Source: Amygdalobacter indicium
GTDB lineage: Bacteria; Bacillota; Clostridia; Saccharofermentanales; Fastidiosipilaceae
Assembly: GCF_029101545.1 (NCBI RefSeq)
Contig: NZ_CP118866.1
Location: 1,488,001-1,552,000, forward strand
Reading direction: 5' to 3'
DNA length: 64,000 nt
Shown: positions 54,905 to 61,885 of the stretch, piece by piece
Position numbering within the stretch: position 1 is the stretch's first letter
Layout: each line of letters begins with the position of its first letter
Notes under the pieces: generated by a model
Told to the model about the DNA's origin: nothing
Databases searched by the model: none
The model's input: the letters and a program-made list of their open reading frames with translations, nothing else
Translations under genes and position numbers: made by a program

Positions 54905-55717
54905 TTATTTCTGCCGCCGACCGATGATTGTACCGGCCAAGGTTACCAAAACACCTAAACCGCTTATAACTTGCGCCGCCTCACCGGTTTTGCCGACTTT
55001 ACCGGTTTTCCGCTCAACACTGCCGTTCACAGATTTGTCCTTTGCTCCGGCTGCCATATCGGTGCTTTGCTCCTGTGCTGCTGCCTTGTGCCCCTGATCG
55101 GCACTCTGTCCGGCCGCAGCTCCCTGTCCCTGCTGCGGATTTGCCGGTCCTGCTTGCGGCGGATTTCCTTGACCCTGCTGCGGATTTCCGGCCGGCGGAT
55201 TTTGCCCGGGATTTTGCTGCAACTCCTGTTCCAACTGATTAATTTGTTGCTCCAATTGGCGCATCTGGTCCTGTGCCTGCTGCAAAGACGCCTGATCCTG
55301 CGTAAAAGTCTTATCCAACGCATCAAATTCCCTTTTCAAAGGCGCATATTCCGCTTCTTTTTGAGCAAAAGCAGCTTGTTTCGCCTTGTATGTCGGATCG
55401 TCCATCGGATTTTTACCGGCTTTAGTTAATTGCTCCCCCAATGCGTCCAATTCTTTCTCTAATTTCGAAATTTCAAAGCTTGCCGCAGCTTCCTGCGCCT
55501 TCTTATCGTGATAATTGTCTACTTTCTCCTGTAATTTGATTAACCTTTGATCCAAGTCCTGCTTCTTCTGTTTCAAGTTCTCCAAGTGCTGTTGTTTCCC
55601 CTGATTAACGTCCTGACTCGCAGCACCTCCCACGGCAGCTGCTTGACTGTAATTAAAAGTCAACGGCGTAAACAATAAACTCAAACCCAACAAAACACTC
55701 GCAACAGTCTTTTTCAT
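54905..55717 (-). CDS. Coiled-coil surface protein with sortase-like C-terminal signal
   Basis: 270 residues. A signal peptide (MKKTVASVLLGLSLLFTPLT) is followed by a coiled coil to about 165 (KQKKQDLDQRLIKLQEKVDN). It contains MDDPTYKAKQAAF, similar to the DPTYGKP region of the neighbour. Then comes a Pro/Gly/Gln/Asn-rich linker (NPQQGQGNPPQAGPANPQQG). The end is KVGKTGEAAQVISGLGVLVT, a hydrophobic stretch, then GRRQK: the same VxKTG-hydrophobic-basic tail as the 922-residue protein. ATG 55717 has GGAGGAAAA upstream. It looks like a short paralogue exposed on the wall. Function is unknown. Confidence 0.75.
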   Translation of the reverse strand: MKKTVASVLLGLSLLFTPLTFNYSQAAAVGGAASQDVNQGKQQHLENLKQKKQDLDQRLIKLQEKVDNYHDKKAQEAAASFEISKLEKELDALGEQLTKAGKNPMDDPTYKAKQAAFAQKEAEYAPLKREFDALDKTFTQDQASLQQAQDQMRQLEQQINQLEQELQQNPGQNPPAGNPQQGQGNPPQAGPANPQQGQGAAAGQSADQGHKAAAQEQSTDMAAGAKDKSVNGSVERKTGKVGKTGEAAQVISGLGVLVTLAGTIIGRRQK

Positions 55718-55891
55718 CTACTTTTTTCCTCCTGAAATCAAATAAAATCACCTAAATCTTCGTATAGATAGATTTTATCAAATGGAAAAGGGCAATTATG
55801 AAATGCAGATGAAATTGCTTTTTGTTAAAGAAAATTTACTTTTCCCGCTTTACCGCCAACAGACTAAATCCGCTTATCCCGGACATTTTCA

Positions 55892-55924
55892 TAAAAAAAA
55901 GCGAGACGACCGAAGTCGTCCCGC
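55892..55924 (-). terminator. Intrinsic terminator of the accessory lipoprotein gene
   Basis: Hairpin GCGaGACGAC-CGAA-GTCGTCcCGC (55901-55924, one mismatch) followed on the minus strand by eight T, 25 bases after the stop at 55949. Confidence 0.85.
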
Positions 55925-55948
55925 CTGTTATGCAAACCTTCGCTTTTG

Positions 55949-56542
55949 TCAGTCGACAGATCGCCGCAAGACAAACAAATATTCATCCCCGGTAAAAGCC
56001 GGCTTATCCAAATAATGATTCGGTGCATAACTATTTAAATTATCATTTTGAGCAGAAGTAATATATGTTAAATGCGCCAAGGCTATTTCCTTAGTATCTA
56101 AGGTACTTTCATTGCCTAAGAGCTCTACGCTTTTAACCTTAGAAGCAGGAGCACTTATCTTTTGCGAAATAACAGCTGTATTCTGCGGACTGCTCACTCC
56201 AATTTGCAAAACAGGAGCATCTTCCTGATTCTTGTTTAAACCGAACATTATATATGTGTTATCGCTTAATTCTACACCGCGTTTAGCTGCAGCATCTTCC
56301 CACTTTCCATCTTTAGCAACTTTAACAAGCAAATCATATTTCACCGGCTGCTTCGTCTTAATCTTAAAAAAGGAATAATCTTTATCACGCCCGAGCAACA
56401 AAATTTTTTCAATCGGACTGTAGTTCGCATTTTTTACCGGGATAATTTGCCCTCCCATATCCTGCTTGGCACAAGCAACGACACAAGCCGTAAAACAGAT
56501 TGAAATTACCACCGCACTTAATTTACGTTTTATACTGCTCAT
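55949..56542 (-). CDS. Lipoprotein of unknown function
   Basis: 197 residues. The signal peptide ends V-V-A-C at Cys24. The mature part is predicted mostly beta strand with no recognised domain; it contains EKILLLGRDKDYSFFKIKTK and YIMFGLNKNQEDAPVLQIGV. It is the last gene of the accessory run 57.9-55.9 kb, preceded by the first micro-ORF copy (56618-56683) and the 186-residue membrane protein. The spacing suggests one transcript ending at the hairpin 55892-55924. Lower G+C than the housekeeping genes fits acquired DNA. No function is proposed. Confidence 0.6.
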   Translation of the reverse strand: MSSIKRKLSAVVISICFTACVVACAKQDMGGQIIPVKNANYSPIEKILLLGRDKDYSFFKIKTKQPVKYDLLVKVAKDGKWEDAAAKRGVELSDNTYIMFGLNKNQEDAPVLQIGVSSPQNTAVISQKISAPASKVKSVELLGNESTLDTKEIALAHLTYITSAQNDNLNSYAPNHYLDKPAFTGDEYLFVLRRSVD

Positions 56543-56617
56543 AAGTAGATATCACTTTCTATAACAATATTACTAACCAAAAGATCGTCCCCGTGCAGAA
56601 ATCTAATTAGGCAAAAA

Positions 56618-56683
56618 CTACAGCAACCGCACAGGGAAAACTATATCGCCGTTTTTATACCTATGGATGTTAATTCCTCTCAT
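56618..56683 (-). CDS. Micro-ORF copy 1 (21 residues)
   Basis: ATG 56683 to TAG 56620-56618, beginning MRGINIHRYKNGDIVFPV, preceded by GAGAGGGAAAGCAT. It is 16 bases downstream of the 186-residue protein's stop and upstream of the lipoprotein at 55949. It matches copies 2 and 3 except residue 2 (Arg for Lys) and the end. The DNA downstream of the stop to about 56590 also matches copy 2. There is no separate promoter here. Conservation of frame, length and ribosome site across three copies suggests real translation, as a leader or small peptide; evidence is comparative only. Confidence 0.5.
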   Translation of the reverse strand: MRGINIHRYKNGDIVFPVRLL

Positions 56684-56699
56684 ATGCTTTCCCTCTCTT

Positions 56700-57260
56700 T
56701 TATCCTAATGGTCTTGCTAAATAAATCTTACCGCCTACAACAATATAAAAAGCCTGATACTTTCCCCATTTTTTACTCATCCGGATAATTTGCTTATCTT
56801 GCTGTTTGAATAAAACAAAATCAGTCAGTGCATCATCCGCTTGCAGCAATTCTCCCAAATATTCTTGTTTCTGCTGGTCCTTGTATTCTACAAAACAGTC
56901 ATAACGATGGTACATTTTGATGTTTTTATCTACCAGTTTCAGGTGAAGTAAGGGATATTTATCCAAGTTCTTATCTGTCGTCCCGCTATCTTTGGCCGCT
57001 TTAATTTTGGCAAAAACATCCTCATTACTACGTAGATGATCAAGTTTATATATTTCAACATAATCCTGGTAACCGCCATCAGGATTTACAACGTCAGTAG
57101 TAAATTTTTCACCCTCAAACAGAACCCATTCTTTCGGTATTTGTATGTTTTTCGTGTCTTTATTGCCGAAACGGAAGTAACAAAGACATATTCCCAAGAC
57201 AACTATCAATAAAGCCGGCAAAATAAGATATTTACGTCGAGGATTATCAAATATTTTCAT
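56700..57260 (-). CDS. Membrane-anchored protein of unknown function (copy A)
   Basis: 186 residues. A basic N-terminus (MKIFDNPRRK) is followed by one membrane helix at about 11-28, then an extracytoplasmic domain of about 155 residues (IPKEWVLFEGEKFTTDVV, LLHLKLVDKNIKMYHRYDCF, KKWGKYQAFYIVVGGKIYLA). It differs from the copy at 60137-60697 at only two residues (Pro6/Ser6 and the last residue, Gly/Ala), so duplication or conversion is recent. It lies 12 bases after the 173-residue secreted protein, in one transcript with it. No domain is recognised. Confidence 0.7.
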   Translation of the reverse strand: MKIFDNPRRKYLILPALLIVVLGICLCYFRFGNKDTKNIQIPKEWVLFEGEKFTTDVVNPDGGYQDYVEIYKLDHLRSNEDVFAKIKAAKDSGTTDKNLDKYPLLHLKLVDKNIKMYHRYDCFVEYKDQQKQEYLGELLQADDALTDFVLFKQQDKQIIRMSKKWGKYQAFYIVVGGKIYLARPLG

Positions 57261-57272
57261 AATATTGTCCTG

Positions 57273-57794
57273 CTAATCTACTCTTTCTGTATCAAATTCA
57301 AGACTTAAAACCTCGCATTTAGTACTATAAATGTAATCATCATACCAATCATTAGACCCCAGCAATTTTCTTTTAGCAATAATGGGAGTTACTTTAGTCC
57401 AGCTTTTAACCTTAATTACATAAAAGCCGTCACTGGGAATATTTACGCTTGACCCAACATAACGATTTCTAGCATACTCCGCTAGAGGAAGCGTTACACT
57501 GGCAGAAGCAAGACCAAAACTTAATGAAAAAGAAACATCAACTGTTTTATCACTAATCAAATCTGTATTAATAATGACCGAACCGCCTCCAGGAATGGAT
57601 ATTCCTCTTGAAGGTCCAAGATAATCAACTTCCTCAACTATTTCTGCTTTGGAAGCATCCTCTTCGTACTCCCAAATATACTCCGGTAAATCTCTTAATT
57701 GTAACAAATTGCTACTGTCTTGAGCTTGTAAAAAATTAGCCGATTGGCTAAATAAAACTAAAATCATCAACACAAGAGAAACTATTTTTTTCAT
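57273..57794 (-). CDS. Secreted protein of unknown function
   Basis: 173 residues. A signal peptide (MKKIVSLVLMILVLFSQSAN) has a likely cleavage after LQA. The mature part is predicted beta-rich: GISIPGGGSVIINTDLIS, TVDVSFSLSFGLASASVTLP and GFYVIKVKSWTKVTPII. The look is that of a small secreted beta-sandwich, but no family is recognised. ATG 57794 has GGGAGGACAGT upstream. It follows micro-ORF copy 2 and precedes the 186-residue membrane protein. A fragment of its start and its final bases survive before the second copy of the membrane gene (60698-60754). Confidence 0.65.
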   Translation of the reverse strand: MKKIVSLVLMILVLFSQSANFLQAQDSSNLLQLRDLPEYIWEYEEDASKAEIVEEVDYLGPSRGISIPGGGSVIINTDLISDKTVDVSFSLSFGLASASVTLPLAEYARNRYVGSSVNIPSDGFYVIKVKSWTKVTPIIAKRKLLGSNDWYDDYIYSTKCEVLSLEFDTERVD

Positions 57795-57875
57795 ACTGTC
57801 CTCCCTAATTCAATATCAAAATAATTTAGTATATAAAATAGAATCTTCCCCGTGCAGAAATCTAATTAGGCAAAA

Positions 57876-57941
57876 CTACAGCAACCGCACAGGGAAAACT
57901 ATATCGCCGTTTTTATACCTATGAATGTTAATACCCTTCAT
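57876..57941 (-). CDS. Micro-ORF copy 2 (21 residues) with its own promoter
   Basis: ATG 57941 to TAG 57878-57876, beginning MKGINIHRYKNGDIVFPV and ending R-L-L. The ribosome site GGAGGGAAAGAAT is strong, and a promoter lies 29 bases upstream. The next gene is the secreted 173-residue protein, whose start is 81 bases after the stop. The peptide is basic and has no signal sequence or clear membrane helix. It may be a leader peptide controlling the downstream genes or a functional small peptide. Confidence 0.55.
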   Translation of the reverse strand: MKGINIHRYKNGDIVFPVRLL

Positions 57942-57969
57942 ATTCTTTCCCTCCAAGCTTCTTTATTAA

Positions 57970-57999
57970 ATTATATCATTAGCAGCTTTGCAGTGTCAA
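57970..57999 (-). promoter_or_regulatory. Promoter of micro-ORF copy 2 module
   Basis: Minus strand: consensus -35 TTGACA (57999-57994), 18-base spacer, consensus -10 TATAAT (57975-57970). The sequence match with the copy 3 promoter ends right at this -35 box. Confidence 0.75.
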
Positions 58000-58017
58000 A
58001 CGCTGTGTATTAGTTTG

Positions 58018-58051
58018 TGCTATTAATCTGTGATAATTTCACCCTTGTAAC
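58018..58051. repeat. Left inverted repeat of the TnpW/DUF4143 segment
   Basis: TGCTATTAATCTGTGATAAT followed by TTCACCCTTGTAAC. The reverse complement of 59885-59917 reads nearly the same, with one substitution and one inserted base. The pair encloses about 1.9 kb with the TnpW-like and DUF4143 genes. Confidence 0.7.
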
Positions 58052-58068
58052 AACTTGTCAAGGACTTT

Positions 58069-58254
58069 TTAATCATTTTTTATCGCTTTTTGATGTTTTT
58101 CTCTCTCCATTTCTTTAAGAATTATGCGTTTTAATTTGTCTTGCATTGTTTCCGCTGCATTTTCATTAAAGTGAACAACAACCTCATAGGTTGCTTTACC
58201 GATTTTCTTTATCGTTTTTGTTCCTGTATTCTGTTTATTTTTATTTTCTCGCAT
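58069..58254 (-). CDS. TnpW-like transposon-encoded small protein
   Basis: 61 residues from ATG 58254 with AGGAGGAAAACTAT upstream. The sequence is highly charged: IKKIGKATYEVVVHFNENAAETMQDKLKRIILKEM (split: IGKATYEVVVHFNENAAETM and DKLKRIILKEM). The G-x-x-TY-VVVHF and ET-x-x-DK-x-x-R-x-I pattern is that of TnpW-family proteins found in Clostridial mobile elements. Their exact function is not established. No recombinase or other transposon gene is nearby, so this is probably a remnant. It lies just inside the left inverted repeat. Confidence 0.7.
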   Translation of the reverse strand: MRENKNKQNTGTKTIKKIGKATYEVVVHFNENAAETMQDKLKRIILKEMEREKHQKAIKND

Positions 58255-58281
58255 ATAGTTTTCCTCCTGTTTATAAACATT

Positions 58282-58315
58282 AAAAACGACTAGATTTTTT
58301 ATCTTCTAGTCGTTT
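58282..58315 (-). terminator. Intrinsic terminator of the DUF4143 ATPase gene
   Basis: Perfect 11-bp stem AAACGACTAGA/TCTAGTCGTTT (58284-58315, 10-base loop) followed on the minus strand by T's. It is 39 bases after the stop at 58354. Confidence 0.8.
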
Positions 58316-58353
58316 CATTTTATTGTGACCTTGGACATTGCCAAATTATTCAA

Positions 58354-59646
58354 TTATGCTTCAAGAAAATCGTCCATTAGCAAAAAGTCTCTGATTCCAA
58401 CGTAGTAAATTCCATACTCATCGTATCTTGGCACTATATTATCTCTAACAATAATAATTTTCTTAAAAGAATCGTCAATCCGTTTTAGAGAGTTTCTTTC
58501 CTGTTCTTTCTTCTCCTCACTGTTTATAGCAAAAGCTGATTGAATATAATATCTGAGATTTCCCCTATTAATAACAAAATCAACCTCTAATTGTACTCTT
58601 GTTGTTTTTCCCTTCACGTTAGGAAAATATTCTACAACACCCACATCAACATTAAATCCTCTTCTTAGCAAGTCATTGTAAATGATATTTTCCATAATAT
58701 GCGTTTCTTCAACTTGTCTAAAATTCAATCTTGCATTTCTAAGACCAATATCAGCAAAATAGTATTTAAGTGGTGTAGAAAAATATTTTGAGCCTTTAAT
58801 ATCGTATCTTTTAGCAGCATACAGAACATAGGCTTCTTCAAAATATGTTAAATACTTTGAAATGGTATTATTTGATATATTTATCTTCTTTTCCGAAGCA
58901 TATCTATTAGATAGCTTAAGTGGATTTGTAAGTGAACCTACTGCTGATGAAACAAAATCTAGTAAAACTTCTAATACTTCCTCACTATTTTTTATCTGAT
59001 TTCGATCTATGATATCTTTAATATAGGTTTCTTCAAATAGTTCTTTCAAATATCTGCTCTTCTCCTCAAAGGTTTCCATTTCAAGTACAAATGGCATTCC
59101 ACCACAAAGAACATAATCTTCCCATGCTTTATCTTTATTCTCATAACAGCTACTCATCTCAGCAAATGATAAAGGATACAAATGTATTTCATCTCCCCTA
59201 TCTCGAAATTGTGTCAAAATGTCTTTAGAAAGCATTTTTGAATTACTTCCGGTAACATAAATATCAAGATTTTTTCGTTTCATAAGTGAAAGTAATGTAT
59301 CAACAAAAGTAATCTTTTCATCCTCATCATCAATATATGGATTTTTTACCGACCTTGAAAATTGTATCTCGTCAATAAAAATATAATATCTTTTATTATC
59401 AGTTATCTTATTTTTTATATATTCATTGAGCTTAAACGGATCTCTATACCCACTATTTTCGATGTCATCAAGAGCTATTTCAATAATTTGGTTTTCAGCT
59501 ATACTATTTTTCAATAAATAATTCTTGTATAGTTCAAACAACAAATATGACTTACCACACCTTCTGATACCTGTGATGATTTTAATTCTTCCGTTATCCT
59601 TTTTCTTAATTAGTTCATCTAAATATTGCTTTCTTTCTATAATCAT
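58354..59646 (-). CDS. AAA ATPase with C-terminal DUF4143 domain
   Basis: 430 residues from ATG 59646 (AAGGGG eight bases upstream; GTG 59655 is an alternative). The AAA_14 ATPase domain has Walker A IITGIRRCGKSYLLFELYK, Walker B YYIFIDEIQFS and sensor YVTGSNSKMLS. The C-terminal DUF4143 part contains NTISKYLTYFEEAYVLYAAK, YYFADIGLRNARL and the nuclease-like EVDFVINRGNLRYYIQSA. Complete and of normal length. The DNA is much richer in A+T than surrounding housekeeping genes, and the gene lies between inverted repeats beside a TnpW-like gene, so it was probably acquired. The family is widespread with no settled function. Confidence 0.9.
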   Translation of the reverse strand: MIIERKQYLDELIKKKDNGRIKIITGIRRCGKSYLLFELYKNYLLKNSIAENQIIEIALDDIENSGYRDPFKLNEYIKNKITDNKRYYIFIDEIQFSRSVKNPYIDDEDEKITFVDTLLSLMKRKNLDIYVTGSNSKMLSKDILTQFRDRGDEIHLYPLSFAEMSSCYENKDKAWEDYVLCGGMPFVLEMETFEEKSRYLKELFEETYIKDIIDRNQIKNSEEVLEVLLDFVSSAVGSLTNPLKLSNRYASEKKINISNNTISKYLTYFEEAYVLYAAKRYDIKGSKYFSTPLKYYFADIGLRNARLNFRQVEETHIMENIIYNDLLRRGFNVDVGVVEYFPNVKGKTTRVQLEVDFVINRGNLRYYIQSAFAINSEEKKEQERNSLKRIDDSFKKIIIVRDNIVPRYDEYGIYYVGIRDFLLMDDFLEA

Positions 59647-59884
59647 ATCACGCACCCCTTCTCTGTAAATAATTTATATATTTTGCCACGCTTTTTATTT
59701 GTGTATATTTTATCACCGTTAAAGAGTAATCGCAGTCATAAGGAATAATTTGCGTGGCATAATATGTTTTTTATTCTATCTTCGAATTTTCACACACTCG
59801 CTGTTTCAATATAAACAAGTTAACTTTGTTTATAATCCTCCCCGGCAACAGTTCGTTACCTGGGGGGTGAAATTTTAATTGGTT

Positions 59885-59917
59885 AGTTACAGGGTGAAAT
59901 TATCATAGATTAATAGC
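59885..59917. repeat. Right inverted repeat of the TnpW/DUF4143 segment
   Basis: AGTTACAGGGTGAAATTATC followed by ATAGATTAATAGCA, the near-exact reverse complement of 58018-58051. Confidence 0.7.
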
Positions 59918-60002
59918 AGCCTCTTTGACATCTTTACACTTATACATAATCCTTTGATTGTGTCCCAAAGGAATACTTTTTATCTTTCTTTCAACATCCG
60001 AC

Positions 60003-60029
60003 AATTGGGTTACAGATTGTAACCCAATT
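60003..60029. repeat. Perfect 11-bp hairpin
   Basis: AATTGGGTTAC, loop AGATT, GTAACCCAATT. No T-run follows on either strand, so a simple terminator is unlikely. It lies about 110 bases beyond the stop of the second membrane-protein copy and outside the right inverted repeat. Confidence 0.7.
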
Positions 60030-60136
60030 AAGTAATAGTTATAAAATAAATGCCAATATCTAAACGGAAATTTATCAAGCTGCAGCTGTAATGTATTGAA
60101 CTAATACACCCGCCTGTACAAACGCAATATTAAGAA

Positions 60137-60697
60137 TTACGCTAATGGTCTTGCTAAATAAATCTTACCGCCTACAACAATATAAAAAGCCTGATACTTG
60201 CCCCATTTTTTACTCATCCGGATAATTTGCTTATCTTGCTGTTTGAATAAAACAAAATCAGTCAGTGCATCATCCGCTTGCAGCAATTCTCCCAAATATT
60301 CTTGTTTCTGCTGGTCCTTGTATTCTACAAAACAGTCATAACGATGGTACATTTTGATGTTTTTATCTACCAGTTTCAGGTGAAGTAAGGGATATTTATC
60401 CAAGTTCTTATCTGTAGTCCCGCTATCTTTGGCCGCTTTAATTTTGGCAAAAACATCCTCATTACTACGTAGATGATCAAGTTTATATATTTCAACATAA
60501 TCCTGGTAACCGCCATCAGGATTTACAACGTCAGTAGTAAATTTTTCACCCTCAAACAGGACCCATTCTTTCGGTATTTGTATGTTTTTCGTGTCTTTAT
60601 TGCCGAAACGGAAGTAACAAAGGCATATTCCCAAGACAACTATCAATAAAGCCGGCAAAATAAGATATTTACGTCGAGAATTATCAAATATTTTCAT
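60137..60697 (-). CDS. Membrane-anchored protein of unknown function (copy B)
   Basis: 186 residues, nearly identical to the protein at 56700-57260: one N-terminal membrane helix and an extracytoplasmic domain. Differences are Ser6 for Pro6 and a final Ala for Gly; DNA differences are few and mostly silent. Its upstream region carries a micro-ORF and promoter like copy A, but the 173-residue secreted gene between them has been deleted. ATG 60697 has AGAAGGATAATATT upstream. Whether two copies add dosage or are a transient duplication cannot be told. Confidence 0.7.
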   Translation of the reverse strand: MKIFDNSRRKYLILPALLIVVLGICLCYFRFGNKDTKNIQIPKEWVLFEGEKFTTDVVNPDGGYQDYVEIYKLDHLRSNEDVFAKIKAAKDSGTTDKNLDKYPLLHLKLVDKNIKMYHRYDCFVEYKDQQKQEYLGELLQADDALTDFVLFKQQDKQIIRMSKKWGKYQAFYIVVGGKIYLARPLA

Positions 60698-60754
60698 AAT
60701 ATTATCCTTCTACTTTCTTGAAATGGTAAAAATCAGCCGATTAGCTGAATAAAA
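60698..60754 (-). other. Deletion scar of the secreted-protein gene
   Basis: Read on the minus strand, the first 30 bases (TTTTATTCAGCTAATCGGCT) match the signal-peptide codons of the 57273-57794 gene (TTTTATTTAGCCAATCGGCT). The last bases (GAAAGTAGAAGGATAATATT) match its final codons and the spacer before copy A. The interior, about 450 bases, is gone. Confidence 0.7.
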
Positions 60755-60820
60755 CTATACTAACCGCACAGGGAAAACTATATCGCCGTTTTTATACCTA
60801 TGGATGTTAATTCCCTTCAT
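60755..60820 (-). CDS. Micro-ORF copy 3 (21 residues) with its own promoter
   Basis: ATG 60820 to TAG 60757-60755, beginning MKGINIHRYKNGDIVFPV and ending R-L-V. The ribosome site GGAGGGAAAGAAT equals that of copy 2. The final codons GTA-TAG come from the deletion junction, yet length stays 21 residues. It is followed by the scar and the membrane-protein copy B. Confidence 0.5.
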   Translation of the reverse strand: MKGINIHRYKNGDIVFPVRLV

Positions 60821-60849
60821 ATTCTTTCCCTCCGAGCTTTCTTTATTAA

Positions 60850-60879
60850 ATTATATCATTAGCAACTTTTCTGCGTCAA
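60850..60879 (-). promoter_or_regulatory. Promoter of micro-ORF copy 3 module
   Basis: Minus strand: -35 TTGACG (60879-60874), 18-base spacer, consensus -10 TATAAT (60855-60850). It aligns with the copy 2 promoter over about 45 bases. Confidence 0.7.
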
Positions 60880-60935
60880 TGCCCGCTCATTTCCCGTTTT
60901 CCGTCACCTATCCCCACTGCCACCTACAAAAAAAC

Positions 60936-60967
60936 GTAAAAAAGCCCGCATAAAACTTACGCGGGCT
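60936..60967 (-). terminator. Intrinsic terminator of exoA
   Basis: Stem AGCCCGC/GCGGGCT (60943-60949 with 60961-60967, 11-base loop) followed on the minus strand by six T. Confidence 0.85.
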
Positions 60968-60999
60968 GACGAACAATTCAAACTCAAATCTCTACGCAA

Positions 61000-61800
61000 C
61001 TACTGCAATTCTTTCTCCTCATTACAAGCGGCAATAAATGTCTCGTCCAAATCCAACTCAATCGGACAATGATCCGAACCCATAATATCGGACAAAATCT
61101 TCGCACCTTTAACAGCCGGCACCAAACGCTCCGACACCAGAAAATAATCAATTCTCCACCCGATATTTCTTTCACGGGCACGAGTACGATAAGACCACCA
61201 GCTGTAACATTTCTCCTGTGGCGCCAACAAACGGAAAGTATCAACAAAGCCCCGCGCCAGAAGTTGACTGAAAGCGGACCGTTCTTCATCGGAGAATCCC
61301 GGATTAAAGTGGTTGCTGTCGGGATTAGCCAAATCTATCTCCTCATGCGCGACATTCAAATCGCCGCAAACAATAACCGGTTTCTCAACATCCAGACTTT
61401 GCAGATAATCGGCGAACTTCTCCTCGAAATTCAAGCGGAAAGGCAGACGTTTCAGGCCGTCTTGAGAGTTCGGCACATACGCCGTAACAAAGAAAAATTG
61501 CGGAAATTCCAAAGTCAAAACCCGGCCTTCCGCATCAACAGCCTCATCGCCTATCCCGTATCGTACCTTAAGCACCGGTAATTTGCTGAACACTGCCGTA
61601 CCTGAATAACCCTTTTTCACAGTAGAATAATGCCAATACGCCTGATAATCAGGAAAAGGCTGATCGCTCATCTGCCCGGCTTGCAACTTCGTTTCCTGCA
61701 AAGCGAAAACATCAGCCTGCAAAGCGGCAAAATCCGCCGGGAAATTCTTTTTCCAAATTGCCCGTAACCCATTCACATTAAAAGATACAAATTTCAGCAT
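61000..61800 (-). CDS. exoA: Exodeoxyribonuclease III (AP endonuclease, ExoA type)
   Basis: Cleaves at abasic sites and trims 3' ends in base-excision repair, complementing the nth product in this window. It has 266 residues from ATG 61800 (GGGAG upstream; a GTG at 61806 is the alternative). Motifs are FVSFNVNGLRAIWKKNF, FALQETKLQ with the metal-binding Glu, VTAYVPNSQDGLKRL, IVCGDLNVAHEEIDLANP, IGWRIDYFLVS and the catalytic SDHCPIELDL. It is complete and monocistronic, with a clear terminator. Confidence 0.95.
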   Translation of the reverse strand: MLKFVSFNVNGLRAIWKKNFPADFAALQADVFALQETKLQAGQMSDQPFPDYQAYWHYSTVKKGYSGTAVFSKLPVLKVRYGIGDEAVDAEGRVLTLEFPQFFFVTAYVPNSQDGLKRLPFRLNFEEKFADYLQSLDVEKPVIVCGDLNVAHEEIDLANPDSNHFNPGFSDEERSAFSQLLARGFVDTFRLLAPQEKCYSWWSYRTRARERNIGWRIDYFLVSERLVPAVKGAKILSDIMGSDHCPIELDLDETFIAACNEEKELQ

Positions 61801-61885
61801 TTTCACTCCCGCCGTTCACCTGCCGCCTGTCAAGCGACAGTGTATAATAATGTCAACATTATAACGAAAGTTCGGGCACATTAAA

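Larger units (their letters stand above)
59656..60136. other. A+T-rich intergenic region with right inverted repeat and a perfect hairpin
   Basis: 481 bases without a recognised gene. It holds the upstream region of the DUF4143 gene (no clear promoter assigned), the right inverted repeat (59885-59917), and two GGTGAAATT boxes at about 59866 and 59893. It also holds a perfect hairpin at 60003-60029. The 3' end of the second membrane-protein copy begins at 60137. Confidence 0.5.
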
